From: an uncultured Bacilli bacterium | Lineage (GTDB): Bacteria; Bacillota_I; Bacilli_A; RFN20; CAG-449 | Assembly: GCA_947627505.1 (NCBI GenBank) | Contig: CANQWG010000009.1 | Location: 1 to 36,941, forward strand | Reading direction: 5' to 3' | DNA: 36,941 nt | Part shown: one piece after another, positions 10,285 through 20,245 of the stretch | Numbering within the stretch: the first letter of the stretch is position 1 | How the letters are laid out: each line of letters begins with the position of its first letter | Position numbers and translations under genes: made by a program | Notes under the pieces: model-generated | What the model was told of the DNA's origin: nothing | Database searches by the model: none | What the model saw: the letters and a program-made list of their open reading frames with translations, nothing else

Positions 10285-12218
10285 ATTGAATTCCTCAAAT
10301 AATAAATAGTTTCTTTGCATAAGAATTTTTTTAACGTTAATTTACACATCACGAGCAAAATTAAAATAAAAACACACAATTCAATACTTTGAAGTGAAAT
10401 TATTTGATAATCTAACACTAAATTTAAATTCAGTGTTTTTATAGAAATTTGTTCGACAACATTGAAGAGAGAGTTTTTAACTAATAAAGATATGATTAGC
10501 GCTATGATTTCAAAAATAATAAATTCATATAAAAATGAATTTTCGATTACTTTGTGCTTTATTAACGTCGTTTTCATAATTCCGATTTCTTTTGTAAAAG
10601 CATGTAAATTATTTATAAATAGCAAAAAAGTAATAAAAATCGTGCAAATAATTGCCATAATTTTAAATACTATTAACATTTGTTCAAATGAATGCAATAG
10701 TTCTGCAAGTGACGTTGCACTTGTAATAGCTCTGCTTTGAACAGAAATTTTTCGTGTCATTGATAATTTTTTGTCGTTTAAGTTTTGATATATTTTCTTT
10801 GTTTCAAGTTTTTCGGTAAAAATTAAAAGACTCTCGGTATAGGTCGAACAATTAACTAGATTTAACGTATCATAAAATGAAATATTTTTTCCAAAATAAC
10901 TCTTAAATTTTGTAAGTTGTACAGAATTGAAAAATTTCTTAGCCGCTTGGTAAGAATAATAAATAATCGGATCATTTAAAAACAACGGTTCTTTAATAAC
11001 TTTATTGATTTTAAGCACCGTATCGATTTTTATTTCTTCTTGTAAATTTTGCTTTTCTCCATGATATATAATCTTTTTTTGACATTTTAAAGTAATTTTT
11101 TTATTAGCGATCAAAGTATGTGCCAAATCATTTAAAGTAACAAGTGAAAAATCTTGTATTTCATTATTATCCATTGGCAATAAGCGAATGTTATCGTTTT
11201 TCTTATCGTCTAAATAAATTGAAGCATCAGCAAAAGTTTTTTCAAAGCTAAAATCAAGTTTATACTTATCAGTACCGATGTTAATTTTTATTTCACTTTC
11301 ACTTAGTCGCGATGGCTTAACAATCGCTAAATTATTATCACTTTCATCTATCGCGTCAATTTTTAAAATATTATAATCGCCATATTGTTGATGTTGCAAA
11401 TCAAAATCACTATTGCAAAATGTCGATATTGAACTTACAAAAAATAAACTTAAATATGAAAATGCCAATATAAGAATCATTAATAATTTACAAGCAAAAT
11501 TTTTTAGCCCAAAATACTTTAAACAAGACCATATTTTTTTAGTTTCTAAACTTTTTTGATTCTTAGAAGAGCAAATAAACTTTTTTTGATTCTTTAAAGT
11601 AATTTGTTGATTCTTAAGTTCATAGATAGAATCACCATATTTCTTAGCTAAACGTTGATTATGCGTAATCACAATCACTAGACGTTTAGTTGCTTCATTT
11701 TTTAAAAATCCAAAAACTTCTTCACTATTTCTTTCATCCAACGATCCGGTTGGTTCATCACACAATAAAACATGTGGATTAGAAATGATAGCTTTAACCA
11801 AAGCTACTCTTTGCTTTTCACCACCCGATAAAGTACTGACTTTATGATCTTTTAACTTTTCAATATTAAAAAGTTTTAAGTTTTCATCAATTAATTTTTT
11901 CTTATCTTCTGTTTTTACGTTTTTATTTATTAATCCGAATTTAATATTTTCAAAAACCGTAAGATAATCGAATAATTCAAAATTTTGAAACATCATTGAA
12001 ACATTATTTGTTTCTTGATTTTCATTATTATTGAACATTATTCTACCTTCAAACGTATCAAATCCACACAAACAATTAAAAAAAGTTGACTTCCCACTTC
12101 CCGAAGCTCCTAAAAGTATAATTAGTCCTTCGTTAGAATCAAAAGTAAGATTAATGTCGTTTAAAATTAATCTTTCTCCATAACGTTTGGTTAAATGCTC
12201 AATAATGATTTCGTCCAT
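10281..12218 (-). CDS. ABC transporter, ATPase fused to MacB/FtsX-type permease
   Basis: Walker A GASGSGKST, LSGGEKQR, VLLCDEPTGSLD, ITHN; TM1, extracytoplasmic domain, three C-terminal TMs. Confidence 0.88.
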   Translation of the reverse strand: MDEIIIEHLTKRYGERLILNDINLTFDSNEGLIILLGASGSGKSTFFNCLCGFDTFEGRIMFNNNENQETNNVSMMFQNFELFDYLTVFENIKFGLINKNVKTEDKKKLIDENLKLFNIEKLKDHKVSTLSGGEKQRVALVKAIISNPHVLLCDEPTGSLDERNSEEVFGFLKNEATKRLVIVITHNQRLAKKYGDSIYELKNQQITLKNQKKFICSSKNQKSLETKKIWSCLKYFGLKNFACKLLMILILAFSYLSLFFVSSISTFCNSDFDLQHQQYGDYNILKIDAIDESDNNLAIVKPSRLSESEIKINIGTDKYKLDFSFEKTFADASIYLDDKKNDNIRLLPMDNNEIQDFSLVTLNDLAHTLIANKKITLKCQKKIIYHGEKQNLQEEIKIDTVLKINKVIKEPLFLNDPIIYYSYQAAKKFFNSVQLTKFKSYFGKNISFYDTLNLVNCSTYTESLLIFTEKLETKKIYQNLNDKKLSMTRKISVQSRAITSATSLAELLHSFEQMLIVFKIMAIICTIFITFLLFINNLHAFTKEIGIMKTTLIKHKVIENSFLYEFIIFEIIALIISLLVKNSLFNVVEQISIKTLNLNLVLDYQIISLQSIELCVFILILLVMCKLTLKKFLCKETIYYLRNSI

Positions 12219-12224
12219 AAAAAA

Positions 12225-12247
12225 TCCTCTATTATATCAATAGAGGA
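12225..12247 (-). terminator. Terminator-like hairpin whose 3' arm contains the SD of the ABC gene
   Basis: TCCTCTATT-ATATC-AATAGAGGA perfect 9-bp stem; minus strand reads AATAGAGGATTTTTTATG (start codon of the 12218 CDS). Confidence 0.8.
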
Positions 12248-12256
12248 CTTTTTGAA

Positions 12257-12460
12257 TTAATCAGATTTTTTGATGATTTTTTTTGCTTTATTGTTAAATT
12301 CATTGCGTGGCATCATAATGATATTGCCACACCCACAACATTTAATCTTAATATCCGCTCCAAGACGAATGATTTCAAATTGCTTAGAACGAGAACTGCA
12401 AGGATGTGGTTTTCTCATTTCAACAATATCACCAAGACCATATTCGTTATTTTCGATCAT
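12257..12460 (-). CDS. DUF951 (YyzM-like) zinc-ribbon-like protein
   Basis: GDIVEMRKPHPC...FEIIRLGADIKIKCCGCGNIIMMPR. Confidence 0.9.
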   Translation of the reverse strand: MIENNEYGLGDIVEMRKPHPCSSRSKQFEIIRLGADIKIKCCGCGNIIMMPRNEFNNKAKKIIKKSD

Positions 12461-13274
12461 GATTATACCTATAACATTTCAAAACATTATCCATCGCCAA
12501 AGCGGAAGTAATCGTTCCAACACCGCCAGGTACTTTGCTGAGCATTTTTACTTTATCGCTAGGAATCACGTCTCCTTTGATTTGATCATCTAAATAATGG
12601 ATTCCGGCATCGACAACTACTGCATTTTCATTCATTAAAGAACTATCAATAAAATGAGGTTTTCCAATAGCGACAACAACAATATCAAAATCCTTCAACA
12701 TTTGATTAAGATTCTTGGTTTTAGAATGAGCGACTGTAACTGTGGCATTACGATTCATCAACATTAAAGCAACTGGTTTTCCGACCGAGATTGATCTACC
12801 GATAATCAATGCTCTTTTACCTTCTATTTCAACGTGATACTCATCAAGCAATTCCATAATCGCTTTAGCGGTTGCCGGTACTAAACTTTCTTTTTCATTG
12901 CGCACTAATCGCCCAAGCATCAAAGAATTCATTGCATCAATATCTTTTTTAGGATCCAAAGCATCGATAATTTTTTGTTCGTCAGCTCCTTTAAATAATG
13001 GTCTAGTAATCAAAACAGCATCGACATCTTGATCTGAATTTAATTCTTTGATCGTATTTAAATAATCCTCCTCACAAGCCTTCATTTTTATTAAGGTAAA
13101 GCGAATTCCTAACTCATTTGCTAATTTTTGCTGAGAAATACAATAACCTTTACTTGATTCATCACTCTCATTTAATAAAACCACTAGATGAGGTGTTTTT
13201 TCCAAAGCTGCAATTTCTTGTTTGACTCGCTCTTTTATTTTTGAAGCCGCATTTTTTCCAATCATCAATTCCAT
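12447..13274 (-). CDS. folD: FolD-family methylene-THF dehydrogenase/cyclohydrolase with divergent active site
   Basis: Ungapped match by eye to the FolD family; GRSISVGKP and PGGVG retained; YxxxK is YCISQ and QLPLP is TRPLF. Confidence 0.85.
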   Translation of the reverse strand: MELMIGKNAASKIKERVKQEIAALEKTPHLVVLLNESDESSKGYCISQQKLANELGIRFTLIKMKACEEDYLNTIKELNSDQDVDAVLITRPLFKGADEQKIIDALDPKKDIDAMNSLMLGRLVRNEKESLVPATAKAIMELLDEYHVEIEGKRALIIGRSISVGKPVALMLMNRNATVTVAHSKTKNLNQMLKDFDIVVVAIGKPHFIDSSLMNENAVVVDAGIHYLDDQIKGDVIPSDKVKMLSKVPGGVGTITSALAMDNVLKCYRYNHDRK

Positions 13275-14885
13275 TTATAAATTCTCCATTTTTACTGCCG
13301 CTGGAACTTTAGGGAGTCCTGGCATCGTCAAAATATTACCTGTAAGTGGAATGATAAATCTTGCGCCACTTGAAAGATTGACATCACGGATCATCAAATC
13401 AAAGTCACGAGGTGTATTTAAAAGTTGCGGATTATCGCTAAATGATTGCGGAGTTTTGGCCATGCAAATATAAGCATCGCCATAACCCATTTCTATATAT
13501 TTATCGATTTTATTTTTAGCTAACTCAGTGTAATTTACACTTCTTGCACGATATATTTCCTTTGCGATTTTTTCGATTTTATCATAAACATTTTCTTCTT
13601 TTCTATAAAGTGGCATATATCCTTTACCATTAGAATTATTAAGTGCTGCAACAACTTTGTGTGCTAAATCCACCGCTCCTTCTCCACCATTAATGAAACC
13701 ATCTTGGAATGAGACCACATATCCATGTTCTTGACACCAATTCGTTAAAAAGGCAACTTCACTTGGATAATCACTTGCAAAGTGATTAATTGCAACCAAA
13801 GGCTTGATTCCGAATTTTTCAATGTTTTCTAAGTGTTGCTTTAAATTGTTAACACCCAATTTTAAGGCTTCGACATTCTCGACTCCTAAATCTTCAAGTT
13901 TTTGACCGCCATGCATTTTCAAGGCTCTTATGGTGGCAACCATCACTACTAAAGATGGTTTTAATCCGGCTTCTTGACATTTAATATCCAAGAATTTTTC
14001 TGCTCCCAAATCAGCACCAAATCCAGCTTCAGTTACGACGATATCTTTAAGTTTTAATGCCAATTTGGTAGCGATAATAGAATTGCAACCATGTGCAATA
14101 TTAGCAAAAGGGCCACCATGAACAAGGCATGGGTTGTTTTCCCCGGTTTGAATCAAATTAGGCTTTAAAGCTTCCTTCATCAATTTCATAATCGCATTGG
14201 AGATCTTCAAATCCTTAACCTTAATAGGTTTATCCTCATAAGAATAAGCGACAATGATTTCATTTACCCGACGTTTAAAATCTTCTTTAGACGTTGCTAA
14301 ACACAATACCGCCATCATTTCACTAGCAACAGTGATTATAAAACCATCATCACGTTCAACACCATTTTTTTCTCCGATACCGACCCTAATTTCTCGAAGG
14401 GCTCGGTCATTCATATCCAAAGCACGTTTCCATACAACTTTTGTCGGATCAATCCCTAATTCATTGCCTTGAAAAATATGATTATCGATAATAGCCGAAA
14501 TAAGGTTAATCGAACTTGTCAAAGCATGCATATCACCGGTGAAGTGAAGGTTAATATCTTCGCTAGGCTCAATTGTTACTTTGCCACCACCGGTAGCGCC
14601 TCCTTTTATACCAAAAACCGGTCCTAAAGAAGGTTCTCTTAAAGCGAGCATCACCGAAGCCCCGATTCGATTCAATCCTTCCGTTAAAGCGATCGATGTC
14701 GTGGTTTTTCCTTCTCCAGCTTTTGTCGGAGTGATGGCTGTTACTAATACTAATTGACCATCTTTTCTATCTTTTAATTCATCGAGTAGCGATAGATCTA
14801 TTTTTCCCTTGTATTTTCCATAAGGTTCTAAATATTTTTGATTAATGCCGGCTTTAGCGGCAATATTATAAATCTCTTCTAACAT
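13275..14885 (-). CDS. fhs: Formate-tetrahydrofolate ligase
   Basis: TPTKAGEGKTTTSIALTEGLNRIG, FTGDMHALTS, LVHGGPFANIAHGCNS. Confidence 0.97.
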   Translation of the reverse strand: MLEEIYNIAAKAGINQKYLEPYGKYKGKIDLSLLDELKDRKDGQLVLVTAITPTKAGEGKTTTSIALTEGLNRIGASVMLALREPSLGPVFGIKGGATGGGKVTIEPSEDINLHFTGDMHALTSSINLISAIIDNHIFQGNELGIDPTKVVWKRALDMNDRALREIRVGIGEKNGVERDDGFIITVASEMMAVLCLATSKEDFKRRVNEIIVAYSYEDKPIKVKDLKISNAIMKLMKEALKPNLIQTGENNPCLVHGGPFANIAHGCNSIIATKLALKLKDIVVTEAGFGADLGAEKFLDIKCQEAGLKPSLVVMVATIRALKMHGGQKLEDLGVENVEALKLGVNNLKQHLENIEKFGIKPLVAINHFASDYPSEVAFLTNWCQEHGYVVSFQDGFINGGEGAVDLAHKVVAALNNSNGKGYMPLYRKEENVYDKIEKIAKEIYRARSVNYTELAKNKIDKYIEMGYGDAYICMAKTPQSFSDNPQLLNTPRDFDLMIRDVNLSSGARFIIPLTGNILTMPGLPKVPAAVKMENL

Positions 14886-14932
14886 AACTACCCTCCTATT
14901 TTCATTTTATTTTTATGTATCATACCATAGAG

Positions 14933-15820
14933 TTAATCATGGTTTAACTTATTTATGCAAAAATCGTAAGCTTCTTTCTTTGAACTAAACCAATTAACTA
15001 TAAACTGATTTTTAAAATATGTGTATTGTCTTCTAGCATAAGCGTGAGATTTATGCTTGATATGCTCGACAATTAAAGCAGTTGATTCATTATTTTCGTT
15101 TCCGATTATAAAATCTTTGTATCCAATCGCTTGAAAAGCCTTATGATTACTTCCATATTTTGCAACCAACATCTGAACTTCTTTCTCTAGACCTTTTTCA
15201 ATCATATTGTCGACTCGTCGATCAATATCCTGATATAATTTTTGTCGTTCGACTTCAAGTCCTACAAAACATACATCGTAAATAGGCTGATGATGTTGCC
15301 TTTCGATTAATGCTGATTTTTTTTCTCCACGCATCAAATAAATTTCAATTGCTCTAAGTACCCTTTTGCGGTTGTTCATATGAATTTTAGAGGCTTCTAT
15401 AGGATCGATCTTCGATAACTTTTCATAAAGTTCTTCGTTATTCAAACATTCATATTCACTCATATCAACTTTTTGTTCTTGCAATTGCAAATCAAAATCA
15501 AAAAGCGCCGCTTTTAAATACATTCCGGTTCCCCCAACGATGATGATAGGAACATTTCTTTTCGACAATTCTGCGATTTTATTTCTGGCATCAACTTGAT
15601 AATTAAACGCTGAATAATCTTGATCGGGATTAACAAATGAAAAGAGATGATGTGGTACACTTTTCATTTCCATTTCACTTGGTTTTGCCGTACCGATATT
15701 CATATCCTTATAGATTTGAAAAGCATCACCATTGATAATTTCGCCATGAACCGTTTTCGCCACTTCAATCGCTAAAGCACTTTTCCCGACACCGGTTGGA
15801 CCAACGATACAAATTATCAT
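14933..15820 (-). CDS. miaA: tRNA dimethylallyltransferase
   Basis: GPTGVGKSALAIEVAK, NIGTAKPS, VPHHLFSFVNPDQDYSA, IGYKDF. Confidence 0.95.
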   Translation of the reverse strand: MIICIVGPTGVGKSALAIEVAKTVHGEIINGDAFQIYKDMNIGTAKPSEMEMKSVPHHLFSFVNPDQDYSAFNYQVDARNKIAELSKRNVPIIIVGGTGMYLKAALFDFDLQLQEQKVDMSEYECLNNEELYEKLSKIDPIEASKIHMNNRKRVLRAIEIYLMRGEKKSALIERQHHQPIYDVCFVGLEVERQKLYQDIDRRVDNMIEKGLEKEVQMLVAKYGSNHKAFQAIGYKDFIIGNENNESTALIVEHIKHKSHAYARRQYTYFKNQFIVNWFSSKKEAYDFCINKLNHD

Positions 15821-17646
15821 ATCGCAGTCCTTTTAAACATTTTTTCAATGTCATACTTTTTAAAACGCACAATCGTCGGTCGTCCATGAGGACAACATGT
15901 CGGATTTTTACATTTAAACAATTGATCAATCAACTGTTTCATTTCAAATAAATTAAGTCGATCATTAGCCTTTATTGAGGCCTTACAAGCCATCGTAGCT
16001 ATCACATGTTTTCTTAAAGAAATTAAATCTATTTTTTCTTTTCCAAGCACTTGATCAATTAATTCTAAAATATAAGAATCATCTTTTTCTTCTCGCAAGA
16101 AAAGCGGAATTCTAGATACCTTCAAAGTATTAGTGCCAAACAATTCAATCGTCAATCCGATGTCCTCTAAAAGTTTAAAATGCCTTTCATTTAATCGCAT
16201 GGCATCGCTTGGATTAAGATTTACAATAATCGGAAACAATGGCGTGCATGTCTCAATATTTGAATTTAAAATCTCTTGGTATTTTTCATAATTGATTCTC
16301 TCGTTTGCGGCATGTTGATCGATCAAATAAAATCCGTCCGGTGCACTGCAAACAATGTAAGTATTTAAGATTTGACCAAGTGGAGTAATCTCGTTTTTTT
16401 CTTCAATATCTACTTTTTTTTCTTCTTTAACTTCTATTTCTTTAAAGAGTTCTTTAGCTTCCGGTAATTGTTCATCGAAGTCTTCAAAATTAATCTTAAT
16501 CGGTGAATTCTCTTCTATTTTTTCTTTTTTCGGCTCAGTAGCTTGATGTTGATTAGAAGTCGTTGGACGAACGATATTTTCTTTAAACGGAACTTCAATT
16601 TGCTCAAACATCGGCATCGTCGATACTTTTTCCGTCGATTTGATATTGACTTCTTGAATGTGATTTAAATTTTTAAGTTTTTCAGAAATCGCTTTTTCAA
16701 GAGCGGCGTAAAGATTATTTTCATTGGATAGACGGACTTCTTTTTTTGTGGGATGGACATTAACGTCTACTAAAGCATAGTCAACTTTAATATCCAGCAC
16801 TACAAACGGAAATTTAGAGTTAAATATATAATCGCTGTATCCATCGATAATCGCCTTTTGAATTTTAGGCATATACACACTTCTTTGATTTAATAGTGTA
16901 ATCATGTAATAACGATTAGATTTTGCTATTTCTGGTAATCCTAGGTATCCTGTAACTTCAAATTCATAAGTAGAAAAAGAAATTGGTATCATCTTTTTAG
17001 CGGCATCATAGCCATAAATATTTGCGATAACTTCTAATAATTTACCATTTCCGTTAGTGGCAAAAGATAGACGATCATCAAAATATAGCGAAAAAGCCAC
17101 GTCGCTTCTAGCCATTGCTAAACGTTGCATCACTTCAAGGATTGAGGAGTTTTCGGTAGTATCCGATTTTAGATATTTTAAACGTGCCGGGGTATTAAAA
17201 AACAGCTCTTCAATCGTAAAAGTGGTTCCTTTTATTAAACTTGCGTCTTCCACAGTGACATTTTCATCTTCGATAGTTACTTTAGTACCTACGACTTTTC
17301 CATCAGACGTAGTCATCGTCACTTTAGAAACCGAAGCGATTGACGCTAACGCCTCGCCCCTAAAACCCATCGTTTTGATGTTAAAAAGATCTCTTTCACT
17401 ATATAGTTTGCTAGATGCATGACGCTTAAAAGCTAAAATTGCATCTTCTCGATCCATTCCGCTTCCATTATCGCTAACAATAATCTTATCGCGTCCAGCC
17501 CCATATATCATCACTTTGATTTTCGTGCTACCAGCATCCAAAGAATTTTCAACCAATTCTTTTACGACACTTGAAGGTCGTTCGATTACTTCTCCAGCAG
17601 CGATCATATTGGCAAGTTTATGATCCATCACTTTAATTACGCTCAT
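15817..17646 (-). CDS. mutL: DNA mismatch repair protein MutL
   Basis: IAAGEVIERPSSVVKELVENSLDAG; C-terminal endonuclease motif DQHAANERINYE; CPHGRPT. Confidence 0.97.
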   Translation of the reverse strand: MSVIKVMDHKLANMIAAGEVIERPSSVVKELVENSLDAGSTKIKVMIYGAGRDKIIVSDNGSGMDREDAILAFKRHASSKLYSERDLFNIKTMGFRGEALASIASVSKVTMTTSDGKVVGTKVTIEDENVTVEDASLIKGTTFTIEELFFNTPARLKYLKSDTTENSSILEVMQRLAMARSDVAFSLYFDDRLSFATNGNGKLLEVIANIYGYDAAKKMIPISFSTYEFEVTGYLGLPEIAKSNRYYMITLLNQRSVYMPKIQKAIIDGYSDYIFNSKFPFVVLDIKVDYALVDVNVHPTKKEVRLSNENNLYAALEKAISEKLKNLNHIQEVNIKSTEKVSTMPMFEQIEVPFKENIVRPTTSNQHQATEPKKEKIEENSPIKINFEDFDEQLPEAKELFKEIEVKEEKKVDIEEKNEITPLGQILNTYIVCSAPDGFYLIDQHAANERINYEKYQEILNSNIETCTPLFPIIVNLNPSDAMRLNERHFKLLEDIGLTIELFGTNTLKVSRIPLFLREEKDDSYILELIDQVLGKEKIDLISLRKHVIATMACKASIKANDRLNLFEMKQLIDQLFKCKNPTCCPHGRPTIVRFKKYDIEKMFKRTAI

Positions 17647-17649
17647 AAC

Positions 17650-20169
17650 TTACTCCTTTATTTTTTTCTTCAAATCATAAAGATAATTCAGTGCCTCAAG
17701 CGGTGAAAGAGTCAATGGATCTAATTGCTTTAAATCTTTAATCCATGGTTCTTCCTTTTTATCTTCACGTTTGATGACATCTTTTGAAACTTTTACCGAT
17801 TCATTCTCCAAAGAATCAAGAATTTCACGCGCTCTTTTAATCAGTGTTGGTGGCAAATGCGCTAAGCGAGCGACATTTAATCCATATGATTTATTCATCG
17901 CTCCGTCTTCCACCTTATAAAGGAAAGTAATTTGATCGTCGACTTCGCTGACTGATACATGTATGTTCTTTAAAACTTTAAGTTCCTTTTCGATGGTGGT
18001 AATTTCATGATAATGGGTAGAAAAAATCGTCTTGGCCTTAATGATTGAAGCGATATATTCAAGAATCGCCTGCGCTAACGCCATACCATCAAAAGTCGCG
18101 GTTCCTCTTCCTATTTCATCAAAAAGCAGTAATGAATTTTCATTAGCGTGTTGTAACGCATAATTTGTTTCACTCATTTCAACCATGAAAGTAGATTGAC
18201 CAGAGACTAAATCATCGGACGCACCGATGCGTGTGAATATTTGATCGAAAATCATTAACTCAGCTTCATCGCAAGGGACGTAGCAACCGATTTGAGCCAT
18301 AATCACTATCAAGGCAAATTGGCGCATATAAGTCGATTTACCGCCCATATTAGGACCAGTTATCACAAGAATATCGGTGTCTTTATCCATGATAATATCG
18401 TTTGGAACATAATTACTGTTTTGCATCACTTTTTCAATCACCGGATGACGCCCATTTTTAATTTTTATCATACGATTTTCATTAAATGTCGGTTTAACAT
18501 AATGATTTTCATTTGACACTTTAGCAAATGCCAACAAACAATCGATGTATGAAATCAATTGAGCAAGAGTTTGAATCTGTTCCGTATAAGAAGAAACATG
18601 TTTACGAAGAGCAACGAAAAGTTCATATTCCAAAGCCGCTCTTCTTTCGTCAGCTTGAAGGATAAGCGCTTCTTTTTCTTTAAGCTCTCGGGTTATAAAA
18701 CGTTCCGAATTAATCGTCGTCTGTTTTCTTTCATAGCCCCACTCTTCTTTAATTTGATTGACGGCTCCTTTAGATACTTCAATATAATATCCAAAAACTC
18801 GATTATATCCGACTTTCAAAGTTTTAATTCCGGTCTTTTCTCGCTCTTGAGCCTCTAAAGAAGCCACCCATGATTTACCATCAGTCGATAAAAAGATCAA
18901 TTCATCAAGTTCTTTGGAATATCCACGCTTAAAGATACCACCTTCTTTAACCGTAAGAGGCACATCTTCGTCAATAGCTTTTTCCAACATATTAGTCAAA
19001 TCAGAAAAATCATAATCAAGACCTTTCAACAAATTGACATTTTCATTATTTAACATTTTTAAATCGCTTAGTAAAGATGGCACTAGTTCAAGAGATTTTT
19101 TAAGTTGCAATAAATCTCGACCCGAAGCACTTCCAAAATTGATTTTGGCAATCAAGCGTTCTAAGTCATAAATATCTCTCAAATCTTTTGAAACATCATT
19201 GACAATCAAAAAATTATCAATAAAAGAAGCTACGATACTTTGGCGTTTTAAAATTTCACTTAAATCTGCCGTTGGTTTAACGATCCATTTTTTAAGAAGA
19301 CGCGACCCCATATTGGTTAAAGTCTTATCTAACAACCAAAATAAAGTTCCATATGTTTCATCGCTTCTTATAGTTCTGACTAATTCTAAATTCACTCGCG
19401 AAAAATGATCGATTTGCATGTCTGAAGTAGAGCGCAACACTTTGGCTTTTTGCAAATAATTAAGCTCTCGTTTTTGCGTTTCTTTAAGATAATTCAAAAG
19501 ACGCACCAAAGCATGTTGCTGAAAAACATCGCGCACATCCGAAAGAACATAGTCATGTTCCATCGTAATGTTATCGTCATTTTCATAAGAGATTAATATA
19601 TTATCGCGACTTTTGATTTTTAAAATGTCTTGATGGCTAAAAGAAGTTGAAACCACCACTTCACGAATCGCTAAATTTAAGATTTCATTGATTACAAGCT
19701 CGATATCCTTTTCGATATTTTCGACATATATTTCACCGGTAGAAATATCAGCGTAAGCAAAAACATAATAATTTTCGCTACTTCCAATACACCCGATGTA
19801 ATTATTGCCTTTTTGTTTTACATCTACCACCGCACCGGGAGTAATGATTTGAACAACATCACGTTCCACTAATCCTTTGGCGGTGCTTGGATCTTCCATT
19901 TGTTCGACAATTCCGACTTTATAGCCTTTTTTGATCAACTTATCAATGTAGGCATCGATTGCATGATGTGGAACTCCACACATTGGAACCCGTTCTTCGA
20001 CACCAGCACTTTTCCCGGTTAATGCTAATTGCAATTCGCGCGAGGCGATTTTTGCATCATCAAAAAACAATTCATAAAAATCGCCGAGTCGAAAAAGAAT
20101 CAAAGTATCTGGATGTTTATTTTTGATACTCAAATATTGCATCATCATCGGCGTATACTTCTTTTCCAT
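17650..20169 (-). CDS. mutS: DNA mismatch repair protein MutS
   Basis: MMMQYLSIKNKHPDTLILFRLGDFYELFF, TGPNMGGKSTYMRQ, DEIGRGTATFDGMALA, STHYHE. Confidence 0.98.
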   Translation of the reverse strand: MEKKYTPMMMQYLSIKNKHPDTLILFRLGDFYELFFDDAKIASRELQLALTGKSAGVEERVPMCGVPHHAIDAYIDKLIKKGYKVGIVEQMEDPSTAKGLVERDVVQIITPGAVVDVKQKGNNYIGCIGSSENYYVFAYADISTGEIYVENIEKDIELVINEILNLAIREVVVSTSFSHQDILKIKSRDNILISYENDDNITMEHDYVLSDVRDVFQQHALVRLLNYLKETQKRELNYLQKAKVLRSTSDMQIDHFSRVNLELVRTIRSDETYGTLFWLLDKTLTNMGSRLLKKWIVKPTADLSEILKRQSIVASFIDNFLIVNDVSKDLRDIYDLERLIAKINFGSASGRDLLQLKKSLELVPSLLSDLKMLNNENVNLLKGLDYDFSDLTNMLEKAIDEDVPLTVKEGGIFKRGYSKELDELIFLSTDGKSWVASLEAQEREKTGIKTLKVGYNRVFGYYIEVSKGAVNQIKEEWGYERKQTTINSERFITRELKEKEALILQADERRAALEYELFVALRKHVSSYTEQIQTLAQLISYIDCLLAFAKVSNENHYVKPTFNENRMIKIKNGRHPVIEKVMQNSNYVPNDIIMDKDTDILVITGPNMGGKSTYMRQFALIVIMAQIGCYVPCDEAELMIFDQIFTRIGASDDLVSGQSTFMVEMSETNYALQHANENSLLLFDEIGRGTATFDGMALAQAILEYIASIIKAKTIFSTHYHEITTIEKELKVLKNIHVSVSEVDDQITFLYKVEDGAMNKSYGLNVARLAHLPPTLIKRAREILDSLENESVKVSKDVIKREDKKEEPWIKDLKQLDPLTLSPLEALNYLYDLKKKIKE

Positions 20170-20194
20170 ACTACTACCTCATACTGCAATTTTA

Positions 20195-20203
20195 ATTATA
20201 ACA
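20195..20203 (-). promoter_or_regulatory. Extended -10 promoter upstream of mutS
   Basis: TGTTATAAT on the minus strand, 26 nt before the mutS ATG. Confidence 0.55.
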
Positions 20204-20245
20204 ATTTTAAGGATGTTTTTCGAGATAAAAAACATACTTAGAAAA

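Noticed and set aside
10462-10740. Plus-strand ORF (92 aa, hydrophobic) antisense to the ABC permease
   Set aside because: Complement of transmembrane coding sequence; no SD or promoter evidence.
18292-19408. Several plus-strand ORFs antisense to mutS
   Set aside because: Shadow ORFs of a well-supported conserved gene.
20213-20235. ATGTTTTT/AAAAACAT stem between cotE and mutS as a terminator
   Set aside because: Perfect 8-bp stem but no U-tract on either strand and very AT-rich; left uncalled.
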